Below, piece by piece: positions 22,201 to 33,999 of a DNA stretch of 64,000 bases. How positions within the stretch are numbered: the first letter of the stretch is position 1; the number at the start of each line of letters is the position of its first letter. Source of the stretch: Patiria pectinifera. Its lineage: Eukaryota; Echinodermata; Asteroidea; Valvatida; Asterinidae. The translations under genes and the position numbers were made by a program. The notes below the pieces were generated by a model. That model made no database searches, had not been told where the DNA came from, and worked only from the letters and a program-made list of their open reading frames with translations. The stretch is taken from positions 3,557,281-3,621,280 of the forward strand of contig CM057144.1 in NCBI GenBank assembly GCA_029964075.1, given 5' to 3'.

Positions 22201-25200
22201 GATACGACCTTGCTGCACAGAGCGTGTTCGCGCGAGATACGACTTTGTTGCAGAATAAAGTTACGACCTTGTTGCACTGACGCGACGATTAAATTTTTTC
22301 CCCCATTTTTTTCCAAATCTTGTTTTGCTTGGTCAAATTATTTGCTGCCATCAACGCGAGTTGTCACAAGTTACCAAAAATTGCAACTTGAGTTTGACTT
22401 GTGTCAACTTAGCGATTCCAGTCATTGCAACTCGGCAAATATATTTACATATAGAGGGTGTTTGCGTGTTAACATTTTCCAGAAAATCAACTACCCTTCC
22501 AACTTCTTGTCATTTGTACATGTAGTTCATGATCTGCGTGGATAGCGATGTAGATGATATCATGCTCTGTTTGACTCAACCTGATCTGCGAGCTGAACAA
22601 AAAGAAAATAAAATCATGGGATTTAATCTGATGAAGGTACGTATCCCCCTACCTTAAGTAAGTGAATGCTAATAGAATTTTGCAAATATATTGCAAAACT
22701 TTAGTCAATTTCAGAAATTTCAGTTAGTCAATTTCGGAAACATATTGCCTAAATGCTTAGCATGTAGCATCATGGAGTTGAAGATAGCATTTTGTATGAG
22801 AATAATAATTCCTTTTTTTTCGCTGTTCAAATTCCACAGTCAATTCTTAAAAGAACTTAAGTTTATAGGTGAAGTTTGGTCAAGTGAAGTTATAGTTCTC
22901 ATTGCAGTAAGATTTATGTACTCGGTCCAGTGGTGTTTTATTTTTTACGGAATACCTACAACTTGATATCAAGTTGTGGGAATGCCACAAGCGGAGAAGA
23001 GGACAAACAACTTGATATTATTATCCTACTTCATTTCCAAATCCCATGCCACACTTTTGTACTTGTGTGTGGAATGACCCATATACGTAGCATTGCAACC
23101 AGTGTTTTGGTTACATCATGGAGGTAGTTCTACCTCCATGGTTACATTGTCTCCTTATCCACATATACGGAAGGTTGAAGATAACCGTGAATACAGACTC
23201 CACACTCCCGGAGAAAAGGTGCTCAATTCGACCTTCATCAATGCGCGCAGCGTCTTTGAGAAGTGCACACTCAGTAGAGGGCGCTACGTTGTCCTGGCGA
23301 CGACCTATGATGCCGGCGAGGAAAGCCAGTTGATGATGAGGATCTTCTCTGACGAAGGGGCCAACTGCTGGTAAAAATGGCTAGTATTTGTCAAACTTAA
23401 ACCTTGTCGTCCGTGTGAATTTTACTAACTGTTTCGTTTTTGGGGCGCTGTGTGAAAATTAATCATTCTTTCTCATAACTGAATCAGACCATATGGATGA
23501 TACTTACAACGTGACTAGCTACTCGTGCGCCTAGATCTTACAGACCGTAGGTGCTAAGACCACTAACCACATGTGGTTGGACCGGCAGAGTGACTCTGCC
23601 ATAAATATTCGTCTTCCAAGTGAATTTCCTTTTTTCCAAAATGGCTTGATCAAACTAGCCCGGCCCGAAAATCGCAAATGCAAAACCGAAACCAGCCTAA
23701 CCCAACTGAAATTATGGACAAACCGACCCGACCTGACCTGAAGTCGGTTTCGGGTTGGTTTGCCCAACACTACTCAAAGGGATATAAGCAAACAATGTGG
23801 TTTACTCAGTTTAATTGCTTTATCAGAATTTGACTCAAACAGCCATGAGACTTGCTTTGACACTGAAAATTGTTGAAAGAGAATTTTTGTTTGCTTTCAT
23901 TCTTAGTTTGTACTTGAAAATTTAAATGAATCTAAGTTGTGTCCTGAGAACAAAAATAGAGAAATATTTCAGTGAAATTTGTGATAATACACGAAAGTTA
24001 CTTATTTATTTAAATTCAGGGAGTTAGTTGAAGAGGCTCCAACTTCTGGGCATCCACAAGTTGTGTCCAAGATTACCGTGCTGGGGGCTACTGAACTGCA
24101 GAACCAGGATCTCCTTGGAGGTAAGAAGTGTTGTGGTTTATCACAAGTCCTCACAAGTCCTTCGCAAGCCCATCACAAGCCCATTACAAGTCCATCACAA
24201 GTCCATCTCAAGCCCATCAGAACTCCATCGCAAGTCCAGCGGAGGTCCATCACAAGTCTTCACAAGTCATAACAAGTCCATCACAAGCTCATCACAAGTC
24301 CATCAATCACAAGTCCATCACAAGTCCATCACAAGTCCATCACAAGTCCATCACAAGTCAACCACAAGTCCACCACAAGTCCATCACAAGTCCATCAGAA
24401 CTCAATCACAAGTTCATCACAAGTCCATCACAAGTTCATCACAAGTCCATCACAAGTCCATCGCAAGTCCATCGCAAGTCCACCACAAGTCCACCACAAG
24501 TCCACCACAAGTCCACCCCAAGTCCATCACAAGTCCACCACAAGTCCACCACAAGTCAAACACAAGTCCATCACAAGCTCATCACAAGTCAACCACAAGT
24601 CCATCACAAGCCCATCACAAGTCCATCAATCACAAGTCCATCACAAGTCCATCACAAATTCATCGCAAGTCCATCACAAGTCCATCGCAAGTCCATCGCA
24701 AGTCCATCACAAGTCCACCACAAGTCAAACACAAGTCTATCACAAGCTCATCACAAGTCAACCACAAGTCAATCGCAAGATCATCACAAGCCCATCACAA
24801 GCCCATCACAAGCCCATCACAATTCCATCACAAGTCCACCACAAGTCCATCATGACAAGTCAACCACAGGCCCACAACAAGTCCATCGCAAGTCCACCAC
24901 AAGTCCATCGCAAGTCAATCGCAAGTTCATTGCAAACCCATCATAAATTATCTGTTGTTTATGCTATTCAGGTGCTGATCCGTATGTGTATTTGAGATGG
25001 GACAACGATCAGACAACGCAGTCCCCTGTCATCAAGAACACGCTCAATCCCGAGTTCAAATTCAGTGCCATCATCTACCGCACGAAACCACAAGATCCCA
25101 TTGTGGTGGAGGTAAACTTAAGTATATCTCTTTAATTACTTAGTAGTAGAAAAATGTTGTGTTTTTTTTTAACTACTTTGAGACTTTTTAGAATTTGACC

Positions 25201-25806
25201 GACTATAAATTGACTGTGTTTTCTCACCAAAATCTGATCGAGGCTGTCACGATCGACAATATGGCCCATGCAGGCCGGCGTTTATCTCTGTTTCAGTGGT
25301 ATATTAAAAAGACAGAGAGTATTTCTGTTCCTTCTGGATGGGATGCCAGTCAGTTGCAGGTTACTCCCCAGATAATGCCGGTACCATTATACTCCTGGGT
25401 GGAGAGAGGCAGGTCGGGGTGAAGTGGCTTGCCCAAGGACGCAATTAACATATGGCCAGCAGCTGGATTTGAACCTCTGATGACCCTCTGATCATGAGTC
25501 ACAAACCCTAACCACTAGGCCACTCTTCTTCTCAGAAGAAATTAATTCTGTGGTGATCAAATGTACCCCTTAAACTGAAGCATTTTGAGATTTCACCAAC
25601 TGGTCCTTCTCTTCTATCAGATTTGGAACAGTAACGTTGTCAAGGACAAGTTCATGGGAGCAGCAGACATCCCGGAGCCCGATGGCAATCAACCCGAACA
25701 TTATACGTTACGATTACACGGAAAAGGCGAGGACACAGACGAAACTGACCAATTGGGCTCAGTAAGTGTGTTTGTTCAAACTACCGATGATCTGGAGGCA
25801 TTCTAA
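16202..25806 (+). CDS. CAPN5: Calpain-5-type cysteine protease, copy A (complete)
   Basis: Twelve exons: 16202-16360, 16854-16985, 17902-18113, 19306-19498, 19890-20086, 20849-20926, 21139-21334, 22526-22636, 23174-23370, 24020-24120, 24972-25111, 25621-25806; 633 aa against 640 in human CAPN5. Calpains are calcium-activated intracellular proteases. The triad is Cys79 (QGGLGNCWF), His251 (KGHAY) and Asn284 ([15 protein letters not shown]). Core protease domains run from about 30 to 325, the calpain beta-sandwich from 330 to 490 ([19 protein letters not shown]), and a C2 domain from 500 to 630 ([26 protein letters not shown]). There is no EF-hand penta domain, as expected of the CAPN5/6 group. 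An in-frame stop lies two codons before the ATG. The exon 9 acceptor (CGGAAG) has a weak pyrimidine tract. A close inverted paralogue lies at 52490-62946. Confidence 0.95.
17320..17760 (+). repeat. Minisatellite in calpain A intron 2
   Basis: Five copies of a 70-100-base unit containing GGTGCTTGTGTTCTTGGGCAAG start near 17329, 17427, 17516, 17589 and 17656. The unit resembles the tail of the local SINEs. The equivalent intron of copy B has the same array at 62120-62570, on the opposite strand as expected. Confidence 0.85.
18301..18665. repeat. Foldback satellite of the 16-mer GTCCGACGCCTCATAA
   Basis: About a dozen forward units (TCCGACGCCTCATAAG and variants) are followed by units in reverse (CTTATGAGGCGTCGGA). 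The stretch can form long alternative hairpins. It starts near GGTCCGTACG and ends near ATACGGTCC, so it may have short inverted termini. It lies in intron 3 of calpain A and is absent from intron 3 of copy B. Confidence 0.85.
20150..20640 (+). repeat. Tandem ~130-140-bp repeat, about three units
   Basis: Each unit contains AAGTCCAATTGGAACC, a CATGGCAACCTTCAT block and CCAAGGNCNAAGGTCATCTG in the same order. The flanks CGCCTGAACTTTGTTCAGG and ACGAGACGCATGGTTCAAG suggest a larger repeat element. It lies in calpain A intron 5, where copy B instead has an extra exon. Confidence 0.75.
20690..20735. repeat. AT-rich palindromic tract (ATTCAAATATTTGA)
   Basis: Alternating ATATTCAAATATTTGAAT words form self-complementary DNA. 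Related TTCGAATAATCGAATAC words occur near 57450-57490 and 59985-60035 in copy B introns. Confidence 0.6.
21390..21780 (+). repeat. Dispersed ~370-bp repeat, copy in calpain A intron 7
   Basis: Same blocks in the same order as 1880-2250 (GTGACGTCATTTCATTCCCA, GCAGTGTTTTGTAATACAAC, GATTGGTCAAAATCTAG). The equivalent intron of copy B lacks it, so insertion probably followed the calpain duplication. Confidence 0.7.
24148..24945 (+). repeat. 11-bp minisatellite (CATCACAAGTC)n in calpain A intron 10
   Basis: Roughly 70 units of CATCACAAGTC with variants (CACCACAAGTC, CATCGCAAGTC). Because 11 is not a multiple of three and the unit holds no stop codon in most phases, long false ORFs with an 11-residue period appear in several frames. 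It starts about 30 bases after exon 10. Copy B has no such array. Confidence 0.95.
25320..25527 (-). repeat. tRNA-derived SINE in calpain A intron 11
   Basis: Minus-strand order: GTGGCCTAGTGGTTAGGG (A box), ACTCATGATCAGAGGG, AGGTTCAAATCC (B box), CTTGGGCAAGCCACTTCACC, then GGCATCCCATCC. It is the best-preserved member of the main SINE family here. Confidence 0.75.
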
Positions 25807-26290
25807 GGCTACGACTACAGCTAAGGCTAGCAGGAGCACACACACATGTCTAAGAGAAGTGGCTGCAGCGGCTTCCTATAGACGCCTGTAAAAGACGCCT
25901 GATGTGTGTGTAAAGGCGCTTGCTTCAGCGAATTGCTGCCATCGCTAAGGACATCTTGAGCCGAGACTACAGATTGCATCGCTTGGCTGTACTTGATCCA
26001 GACAAAGAGCCACTTTGTTAATTACGTACTGCTCTATCTAGTCTCTGTACCAGTCTGTTTCATCGAGCAATTGAGCAACATGTACCAACTGTAATATGCA
26101 AGTTGCTTTTGTGATGTGTAATCCAGCACACATCACTGCACGTTTGAACTTATACATAATTGGATGGAAAAAAATCTCATTACTGGTTGAATAATGCTTT
26201 ATTTGTCTGTGGATTTTTACCAAGGATGTGACCTTGCATGTAATTTATTGTAAATGTTTAGCCAACTTAAGAAACGTTGAAATAAACGTT
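25807..26290 (+). other. 3' UTR of calpain copy A
   Basis: No ORF. It aligns by eye with the sequence downstream of copy B (minus strand, 52489 to about 51260), for example GTGGCTGCAGC and CTTGAGCNNAGACTACAGATTG. This shows the duplication included the whole 3' UTR. Confidence 0.75.
26281..26286 (+). promoter_or_regulatory. Polyadenylation signal of calpain copy A
   Basis: AATAAA about 475 bases after the stop codon, at the end of the block conserved with copy B. Confidence 0.55.
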
Positions 26291-26323
26291 AAGCCATTTC
26301 ATAAAAGGCAGTGCTTAATAAGG

Positions 26324-26430
26324 TGTTTCACGGAAATATGCGCCATCTTGCCGGCGGGACAATTTTAAATGTGTTGCTGTGTACACATCGTCAATGTGTG
26401 CTCTTTTGATGGCGCATATTACCGTGAAAC
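26324..26430. mobile_element. 107-bp hairpin element
   Basis: The left arm GTTTCACGGAAATATGCGCC and right arm GGCGCATATTACCGTGAAAC are inverted repeats around an 60-base centre. Probably a MITE. No clear target duplication. Confidence 0.65.
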
Positions 26431-27296
26431 TGCTATTTTGAGGTTTTGTAAATGAAATAAAAAATAGGCGTCAATCGGTGGGGGACGGGGGTAGGGGATT
26501 CCCCTCCCCCTTTTCGTACGTCCCGGAATACAAAATTGTAGCCTTGATTCTACAGCTCAGAATAGGTGATTCAATGACTCCAAACTCAAAAATGATGTTT
26601 AAATCATGATGTTTTTTTTGCTAAAAAAATAAATTATTTAAAGTGGTCAGAAATTGCCTTAGATGGTATCGATGAGCGCCTGAGTTCTGAACAAAGTATG
26701 TCCCCCCAATTTTGAGAAGCGATTGATGCCCTTGTTTGAAAATGTCGTTAATTAAATTTGCTATACATGTTCAACTCACAGAAAATCGCAGAAACGTATG
26801 TATTTTTTATAACTTTCATATAAACTGTTTGGGGAATTTGTTTGTAATTAAATGTTTCAGTGCGTAAACTCAACATCCTTAATTTTTATTTTAGTTTAAC
26901 TTAATTAATTTGATATTATTGTAATCAAATTTTTAAAAATTTATTCCAACATCATTTTTGTTATCGTAAGGCGGTAGTCAAATTTGAATATTGAATTTTG
27001 TATTGCAAAGTAGGCCTATATAGGCTACTATATGTTTGTGTTTATTTTTTGATTAATAATGGTACACAGTCATCATGACAATTCAGTCACTGGACGAAAT
27101 TATTATCCGCAGGACAAACTCGTTTTGGGGGCATCAACTCAAGAAATACTAGATGTATCCGATTCAAATCGCAAATGCAAGCTTGGAGATCTAGAGTGGC
27201 GAGTATTTAAACAAAAATGTAAGAGTAGGCCTACATGTTATTATCACTTAAGACTTTAACTCAATTTAAGTCTATCATGTCTATGGGGGTCGATTT

Positions 27297-27612
27297 ACAC
27301 ATCGCACCCATGTGAATAGGCCCATGGGCGTCGCGGGGGGGGGGGGGGGGAAAGGGGGGGCACTTGCCCCCCCCCTGGAAAAGGAAAAAAATATATAAAA
27401 AAAAGGAAGAAAAAAAAAGAAAAGAAAAAAAGAAGAAAAAGAGGCGCGAAGACAAAGTGGTGTAAATTTAATGAGTTGGGGGGGGGCAAAATGTCCCTGC
27501 CCCCCTCTAAAACTGATAAATCGAGAATGTGTTGAGAAATACAAGCATTTTTTGGCAAAAAATTTTTTTGCCCCCCTCTAGAAAAAATCCTGGCGACGCC
27601 CATGAATAGGCC
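27297..27612. mobile_element. TIR element with G/C homopolymer tracts
   Basis: The left end ATAGGCCCATGGGCGTCGC and right end GGCGACGCCCATGAATAGGC are inverted. The inside has long G and C runs and A/G-rich filler. Minus-strand ORFs here are low-complexity and not genes. Confidence 0.55.
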
Positions 27613-28277
27613 CTAAAATCCGTTCGGCGAGCTCATGAATAAAAGTTATAAGCACACTCAAATGTTTCTAGGCCTATACTATATTTATTATTAGAGGATT
27701 CTGAGAGCTATGGAATTGGGAAATTGAAGAGATATGGCAATACACCTCCGGTCCGTATGCAAAGCATTAAAAAGATTCCATGCCTGGACAGTCACTGACC
27801 AACAATTATCAAGTGTCCTTCGTCAGTTCGTGTTTTCTCAGTACTTTTTTGTAATAGGCACGCCATGGAATGATGTAGGGTAGCAGTAGCACATGTATCA
27901 GACCCCCTAAAGCTACGCGGTCCTTTTTCTACGCAATTTAATACCTTCAAATGTGTGTGACAACGCGCGCGTATGCAAGCGTTACTTGCGCAGATAACGG
28001 AAGGTTGAGGATACTGATGTAGCAACTTTTCCCTGCTGAATCTGACATTTTTGGACAGATTATCCATTTTAATGGTGGCATAAGTCACTAGGGAAAAATT
28101 AGTGATGTCCAGATATGGGAATCTTTCCAGTACGCCAAAAGGAAGTTGAATTTTGACAATAGTCCAGACTTACCTGATGTGCAGGCCTAGCCTTACGCCA
28201 TAAAGTACGCGGCTACATTATCCATCTGCTGCCAGCCCATGTCTGCCGAGCGCCGCCGGCCTTATCGGGATAACCGG

Positions 28278-28944
28278 ACAACAGGTGTACTGGTGGCGCT
28301 CTTCACAATTAACGGTGTCAAATACAATCTCGTTCACGTAGTTTTGAGCGGTACGCACTGACAGGTACATAATACAGGAAAGAAAGTTACACATAAAGTT
28401 AACCCTGGGGACGAAGTTGCGAAAAAGTTTCAAAGTCCGAATTTTCCCATCATGCACTGCGAAATCCCAATTCCTATCTCGATAGGATTTTGGAAATGGG
28501 AATCGGTATTCGTTTTCCGTTTTGCTTTCGAAATAGGAAGTGGGAATCGATATTCGTTTTCCGTTTAACTGTCGAATAGGGAAGTGGGAATCGTTATTCG
28601 TTTTCCGTTTTACTTTCGAAATAGGAAGTGGGAATCGTTATTCGTTTTCCGTTTAGCTGTCGAGATGGGATTTGGGATTCGAAGTCCGTTAAAATTGGAA
28701 ATAGGTTAGTTATCCGTTGTTCTTTTTGCTTAGGAATTTGGAAATGGATTTCGTTATCCGTTTTTCTTTTTGCTTAGGAATTGGGGATTGGTTTCGTTAT
28801 CCGTTTTTCTTTTTTGCTTAGGAATTTGGAACTTGGTTTCGTTATCCGTTTGTCTTTTTGCTTAAGAATTGGGAATTAAATGGGTCTCGTTTAAATGGTT
28901 TTGAGATTTGGACACCGTTAATTGTGAAGAGCGCCGCCTGTTGT
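28278..28944. mobile_element. TIR element carrying a ~56-bp minisatellite
   Basis: ACAACAGG(TGTACT)GGTGGCGCTCTTCACAATTAACGGTGTC-like left end pairs with GACACCGTTAATTGTGAAGA...CCTGTTGT at the right. Between them (28480-28880) are at least seven degenerate units containing TTCGTTTTCCGTTT or TTCGTTATCCGTTTTTC. There is no ORF of note. Confidence 0.7.
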
Positions 28945-29197
28945 TTGGTGATATCACCATATTGGTGTCGGAGTAGCTAGCGCGCGCAGAAGACGGGTCA
29001 TATTCATGTAGGCCTTAGCAACTTAGTCTGGACTATTTATTAACAGTACGTATCAAGTATTGAAGACAAACAAATTTCGTGGTCACCAACAAATAATATG
29101 CTTTTAGGAGTTGACTCAAATTTAAGGCAGCTATTCATGTTGACAAAAACAATGATTTACGGTGATTTGATATGACCACTATGTCAGTAGTCGTGTT

Positions 29198-29803
29198 CCC
29201 TAACGTGGCGCACTTCGAAGCTTACCCAACTTTCCTCGTGTAGTGTTGCCAAACCTCTTTGTTGATAAACCTCAAATTCATGCAGTGAAATACTGGTACT
29301 TTTACCTTTTTAGTGCTTGCTATTTAAACTCTGTGAACAATTTCGGTTTCACAAAATGTAATCCGAGATTCAAAAACGGTGGCGTCCGGAAATTGGGCAC
29401 AAATTGGCGGAGTGTCCCCTAACGTGGCGCACTTGAATAAATCTTGGAGAATTCCAAGTTAACATTTACGAATTTCTGTAAACTTGATAAATTCTGATAA
29501 ATAATTATTATCTCTACTTACATACCCAGCCAAATGTTTGTCAGAAAATTATTTTCTTATTTTTCGGGGCATTTTCAAAGGGTTCACTTTGCACTTGAAA
29601 ATAAAATCGGAAAATCACGCCAAAATACATTTTTCTTCTAACTTTGTTACGGGTAAATAAACTCGCGATTTATGAACAGGAGTGTTTAGAACTTGATGAA
29701 ATTTCCCTTTCTGTGAAATTTCAGTTAAAACTTTTGCTCTAGGTAGGCGCTACAGGCGAAAAATCAAAGTGCGCCACGTTGGGGGCCGCGCCACGTTAGG
29801 GTA
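29198..29803. mobile_element. TIR element with CCCTAACGTGGCGCAC ends
   Basis: CCCTAACGTGGCGCACTT starts at about 29200, recurs inside near 29415, and appears in reverse complement at about 29768-29800 (twice, overlapping). This is a non-autonomous element of about 600 bp with an internal terminal copy. Confidence 0.6.
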
Positions 29804-29829
29804 CATCAACACAGTGATGTAGTGCCTTG

Positions 29830-29945
29830 ATGCTGGGCCTTGGCCTTAAGGCTGCCTTAAGGCTGGATTTTAGGGCCTTGGCCTTGGCCTCGAGGCTTGA
29901 GGGCAAAAGCCTTGGCCTTGGCCTTGGCCTTGAGGGTTCAGGGCC
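29830..29945. repeat. (GGCCTT)n tract
   Basis: Imperfect GGCCTTGGCCTT and CTTAAGGC repeats. A second tract of the same word is at 30868-30985. ORFs across it are repeat artefacts. Confidence 0.8.
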
Positions 29946-30867
29946 TTGCAATTTTGAGTCAAGGCTCTTCAAGGCCCATAGATTTTTGCATTTTCCAGAT
30001 AAATCTGTTCGAAATGTTGCTGTTACCATTTTAATTGTATTACCATGGAGGAGGGAAGCACCCTGTAGATTTGTGTGTTGGACACACTTCCATTTTTGTA
30101 GCATAACATTTTGTTACCATTGTAGTAGATTTGCTGCAAAAATATTCTGTACACTTGTGGGGCTAATGAGATGATCACTTTAATTGCATATAACTATGGA
30201 ATAGATCTGATTGGTTGTATATGTCTCCCTGATAAGTGCTAAAGATTTGCATGTATCTGTTTTAGATAATGCTGATATTTCTGACCATGTTGGGCCAGCA
30301 AATACAAAATTCCCAAATCAGTTTCTTGGATCCCCCTTTTGTTACACTTTAGGAGAATTGTGTGTCAATATAGAAGTAAATCATTATTTTGTTTAGTTAA
30401 ACCATATTGAAGACCTGAACTTATACTTTAATAGATACAGTGCAGTCATAAAACGGTGTAGGCCTATGCGAGCATGTTGCTTGCAATTAAAGAAATGTTG
30501 TTCTTCGTAACGAGCAATTCGTGATGATATGGGCGGATCCAGGGGGGCCAAAAGGGGCCATGCCCCCCCCCCCCCCCAAAAAAAAACACCACCGAAACCA
30601 TTTTTTTATGTGACGTCGTAATAAAGGCAGGGAATGAGTACATCACCATCTTTTCCTCAAAAAAAACATCGGTTAAATGGTCAGAAATTGCCTCAAATCG
30701 CACCACAGAGCATCTCGAATCCAAAAATTTTTCGGGGCCCTTAAGCGGGCCCCGAAGCCCAAGCCGTCATTTTTTGACCCACCCTTTTTTTGGAGGGACC
30801 AAATTTCTTTGATGTGTCACTCATGTGACTATAATTAGTTCTATATCAGTGGTCATTTCATAAAACA

Positions 30868-30985
30868 GGGCCTTGGCCTTGGCCTTGGCCTTGAGGGTTA
30901 AGCCTTGGCCTTGGCCTCGAGGCTTGAGGGTCAAAGCCTTGGCCTTGAGGGTCAAAGCCTTTGCTCCAACACTGCATCAACAATA
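30868..30985. repeat. (GGCCTT)n tract, second copy
   Basis: GGCCTTGGCCTTGAGGGTNAAGCC repeats, matching 29830-29945. The two tracts lie about 0.9 kb apart and might bracket an inserted element (30180-30860). Confidence 0.75.
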
Positions 30986-31232
30986 TGTGTAGACTAGCGC
31001 GTTTTTTTGGTAGTTTAATTAATGAACATCCGATGCTGTGCATTTACGTTTGCAACATAATATACACATTTTGGGGAAAACATTTATAGGCCTATTACTG
31101 TTCTTCGCGTGGCAGACAGAATTTGAATTTGATCAAATGTTTTTTTTATGACTTTCTCTGCAAGCCCACATTCGAAAGAAAAGAAGAAAAGGGTAGGCCT
31201 AGGCCTATTTGAAAATGTATAAGCCTCCTTAA

Positions 31233-31408
31233 GGCCAAAAAAGTCCGGTTTCTGGTAAGGCGTATTTTGCACTAAATTTTGTCGGGCACCATTTGCAGTC
31301 ATCAGCCGACATTGAAGAAAAAGAAATTAAAAAAAAGGAAAAAAGCCGTGTCGCCGCCTCACTTTTGGGGCAAGCTCCATACCAGAAACCGGAGACCTTT
31401 TTTTGGCC
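31233..31408. mobile_element. MITE with GGCCAAAAAA...TCCGGTTTCTGGTA ends
   Basis: The left end GGCCAAAAAAGTCCGGTTTC and right end GAAACCGGAGACCTTTTTTT run as inverted repeats. The internal block GGGCACCATTTGCAGTCATC appears in reverse at 33538-33922, showing a second copy in opposite orientation. Confidence 0.7.
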
Positions 31409-32152
31409 TAACCATCTTTTTCCTGTTTTATCCGTCCCCCCCCCCCCCCCCTCCCCCGCCCGCGCCGCGCCCATGCCCCCCCTTCCGTTAATTGTATGTA
31501 GCGCCCTCTTGCGGCGAATGGTCGCACACCGAAAACAATAACAATGTCTTGATGCTTGAACAACGTCTAAATCCCCGCGGGAAATTTACGGCGTGATGGC
31601 GCGCTCGGAATGAATGTGCAGTACAACCGACATCAATCAGATAATGTAGTCGGCCATCCGTGACTTTATGAGCGGATACAAATATCGATAGTTTGCTTTC
31701 AAAGTCGGTGGACTCCAACCAAGTATTGTACATGTTGTAGTTATACCGCGGTGCGCGGGAAATTACTGTTTCGAATTTGTCAAGTTGACTTCCAATACTA
31801 GGGCCTAAATTTTCTGCACAGTGTGCAGAGCACTCAGCAAGCACTGCACGGCTTCGTTCTCGCTGAATCTGCAGGGAGTCTGCACATCCGATTCCGACCG
31901 AGTGATCATTCCTGCATGCACTTTGGCAGTCGTCCACAACTGCACAAGTTCAAGTTTAATCCAGTGTAACTGTAAGTGTACTGTAATTTGTAAACACTAA
32001 ACCATGTAAACAGTCAGTAGGGCCTAATAAGTGTGATTGAAAAGGCTAAGTACGTCATCATCATCACGATCATCATGCAGTATAGATCACTATAGGCCTA
32101 GCTATGGCTATGCCACCATGATGATGACCACCACAGGCATGACAGGTACGGC

Positions 32153-32208
32153 TACTCCTAGAACTACAATCATGACAATGATTCTCCGGCATCATAGTTC
32201 TAGGAGTA
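32153..32208. mobile_element. 56-bp member of the TACTCCTAGAAC family
   Basis: It starts TACTCCTAGAACTA and ends TAGTTCTAGGAGTA. The flanks AGGTACGGC (32144-32152) and AGGTACGCA (32209-32217) agree in 7 of 9 bases, consistent with an aged 9-bp target duplication. The surroundings are rich in CAT/ATG triplets. Confidence 0.72.
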
Positions 32209-33537
32209 AGGTACGCATGGTACGGCATCATCATGATCATCATCATCATCATTACCATGGACTGATGGAGGAATAGCCCAATAGGGCCACTTTTGCTAGT
32301 GACATTTTAAGAATCCGGTGTTTGTTTAGGATTTGCTTTTGTTTGACATGGGTCACTTCAATTTTGTATGACCACGGTGAGGAAAGATTTCCATATACGA
32401 AGTTCACTAATTTTCCTCTGTATTGACTAACAAGCCCCAAGATAGCAACTTCATGTCATCAAAGTCAATTTGAGCAGTGAGAAAATACAAGCATTTTCTT
32501 AGAAAACACTTACAATTTTTCAGTCCAATCACATAGGGTTTGTACACAGGGTGTTGAGTGAACTTCGTATATGGAAATCTTTCCCAAGATTACAATAACC
32601 GCATAGTTTAGGAAAGATTAGGGCGGTCGTGTAGTGTATGTAGGGCCCGGTTCCTATAACAGTAAGGGAACAAAATCCACTTTAAAATTATTAGACCGAC
32701 CAAACTCAAGTTAGCGCGGCATTCTCAATAAACAGCTATGTCGTAGATAGAGGGCAGGGTTTTGAATTTTTTTACGGATATTTGGGGGTAAATTAACGAT
32801 GACAGCGCGGCGACAACACGCGACCCGCAAATAAAGATGGCGATCACCGCGCGATGTACCGTGAGCACGCACGGCACGCTGAATCGCAAGGCACAAACTG
32901 CGCAGGAAAATCGTGATTTCTACCCCAAGAAATTGTTCAAAATTGGAAAACGGGTGTCATTAGAACTGAGAAAAGTCTGCTTTTGATTGTAAAGGTGATT
33001 TTTAAGCAATAAAAAACATTTTTGACTCTAATTTGATCAAAACAAAACAGGGGCCCTACACTACACGAACGTTAAGATTAGAATACATCTTCCGTATGGT
33101 AGGGAGGAGGTACCGGAACCTTCCTAGTTATGATGTAGGGCCTAGCATAGTCAAATCATTCAATTCAGTTTTCCTACTGCTTTATATCCTGCTACTTTTT
33201 CCTTGCCACCCTCCTTCGTGTGTTTTATTTTTGTTCGTACATTTGCAATATATTTTTCACCTTATATTGTCATGCATGTACAGTACATGTCATCATTGTA
33301 ACGTCTTTATTTTTCCAAGAAAATTGTAGCTATGATTATTTAGAAATGGTTGAATTGGAGACAGGCTCCTGTGGAAACAATTTTATCAGCAATAAGTCAA
33401 GATAATTGAAGAATTCATCTACCATCTTGGGAAAGCTGCCATCTTGGAGGGAAAAATGCATCCACCTTAATTTATTAAAAGGGGTAGACAAGAAACTACT
33501 TTTTTTTCTGGGCCTTAATGGGACCCAAAGTGCCTAA

Positions 33538-33922
33538 GGCCAAAAAAAAAAGTCTCCGGTTTCTGGTATGGAGCTTGCCCAAAAAGTGGTGCGGCGACGC
33601 GGCTTTTTTTTTTTTTTTTTACCTGTTTTTTTTTCGCTTCAAATGTCGGCTGATGACTGCAAATGGTGCCCGACTAAACTTAGTGCAAATATTATGGGAG
33701 ACCAATGAGGCCACATAAAGCTTATTCTCGATCCTAACCCCATCTAAAAACACATTAAAATTGTGCAGCAGCAGGATTCCAGTCAAACCAGTGAGTTTGG
33801 CGGTTTTGAGACATCATCTTTCATTGAAAAAAAAACTTTTTCATTTTGCCGACGCGCATGGCTACGGCGACGCACGCGCATACCAGAAACCGGAGACTTT
33901 TTGGGGGGGGGGGGGGGGCCTA
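33538..33922. mobile_element. Second GGCCAAAAAA MITE, inverted relative to 31233-31408
   Basis: GGCCAAAAAAAAAAGTCTCCGG opens it; ACCAGAAACCGGAGACTTTTT closes it before a long G run ending GGCC. The middle holds GATGACTGCAAATGGTGCCC. A third, more diverged relative (CTCTGGTCAG ends) is at 37489-37876. Confidence 0.6.
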
Positions 33923-33999
33923 ATATAGGCCTTCTAGAAGCGGTTATTACCGGTAGTTCATATTTACATCATATTTTTGGACACAGCACTACCAATCAT

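Noticed and set aside
24148-24945. CRISPR-like array
   Set aside because: The units are contiguous 11-mers without unique spacers, inside a eukaryotic intron.
24028-24946. Two overlapping ORFs of about 270 codons rich in [11 protein letters not shown]
   Set aside because: They are produced by the 11-bp minisatellite in an intron; the same sequence is open in more than one frame and has an 11-residue period.
27261-27603. Phe/Pro-rich minus-strand ORFs
   Set aside because: Made of A/G and C homopolymer runs inside a TIR element; three frames are open at once.
31488-31937. Minus-strand ORF of 149 codons
   Set aside because: No recognised domain, no splice partners, and its end overlaps a dispersed repeat word (GTAGCGCCCTCTTGCGG) also found near 14465. 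It cannot be excluded, but there is no support.
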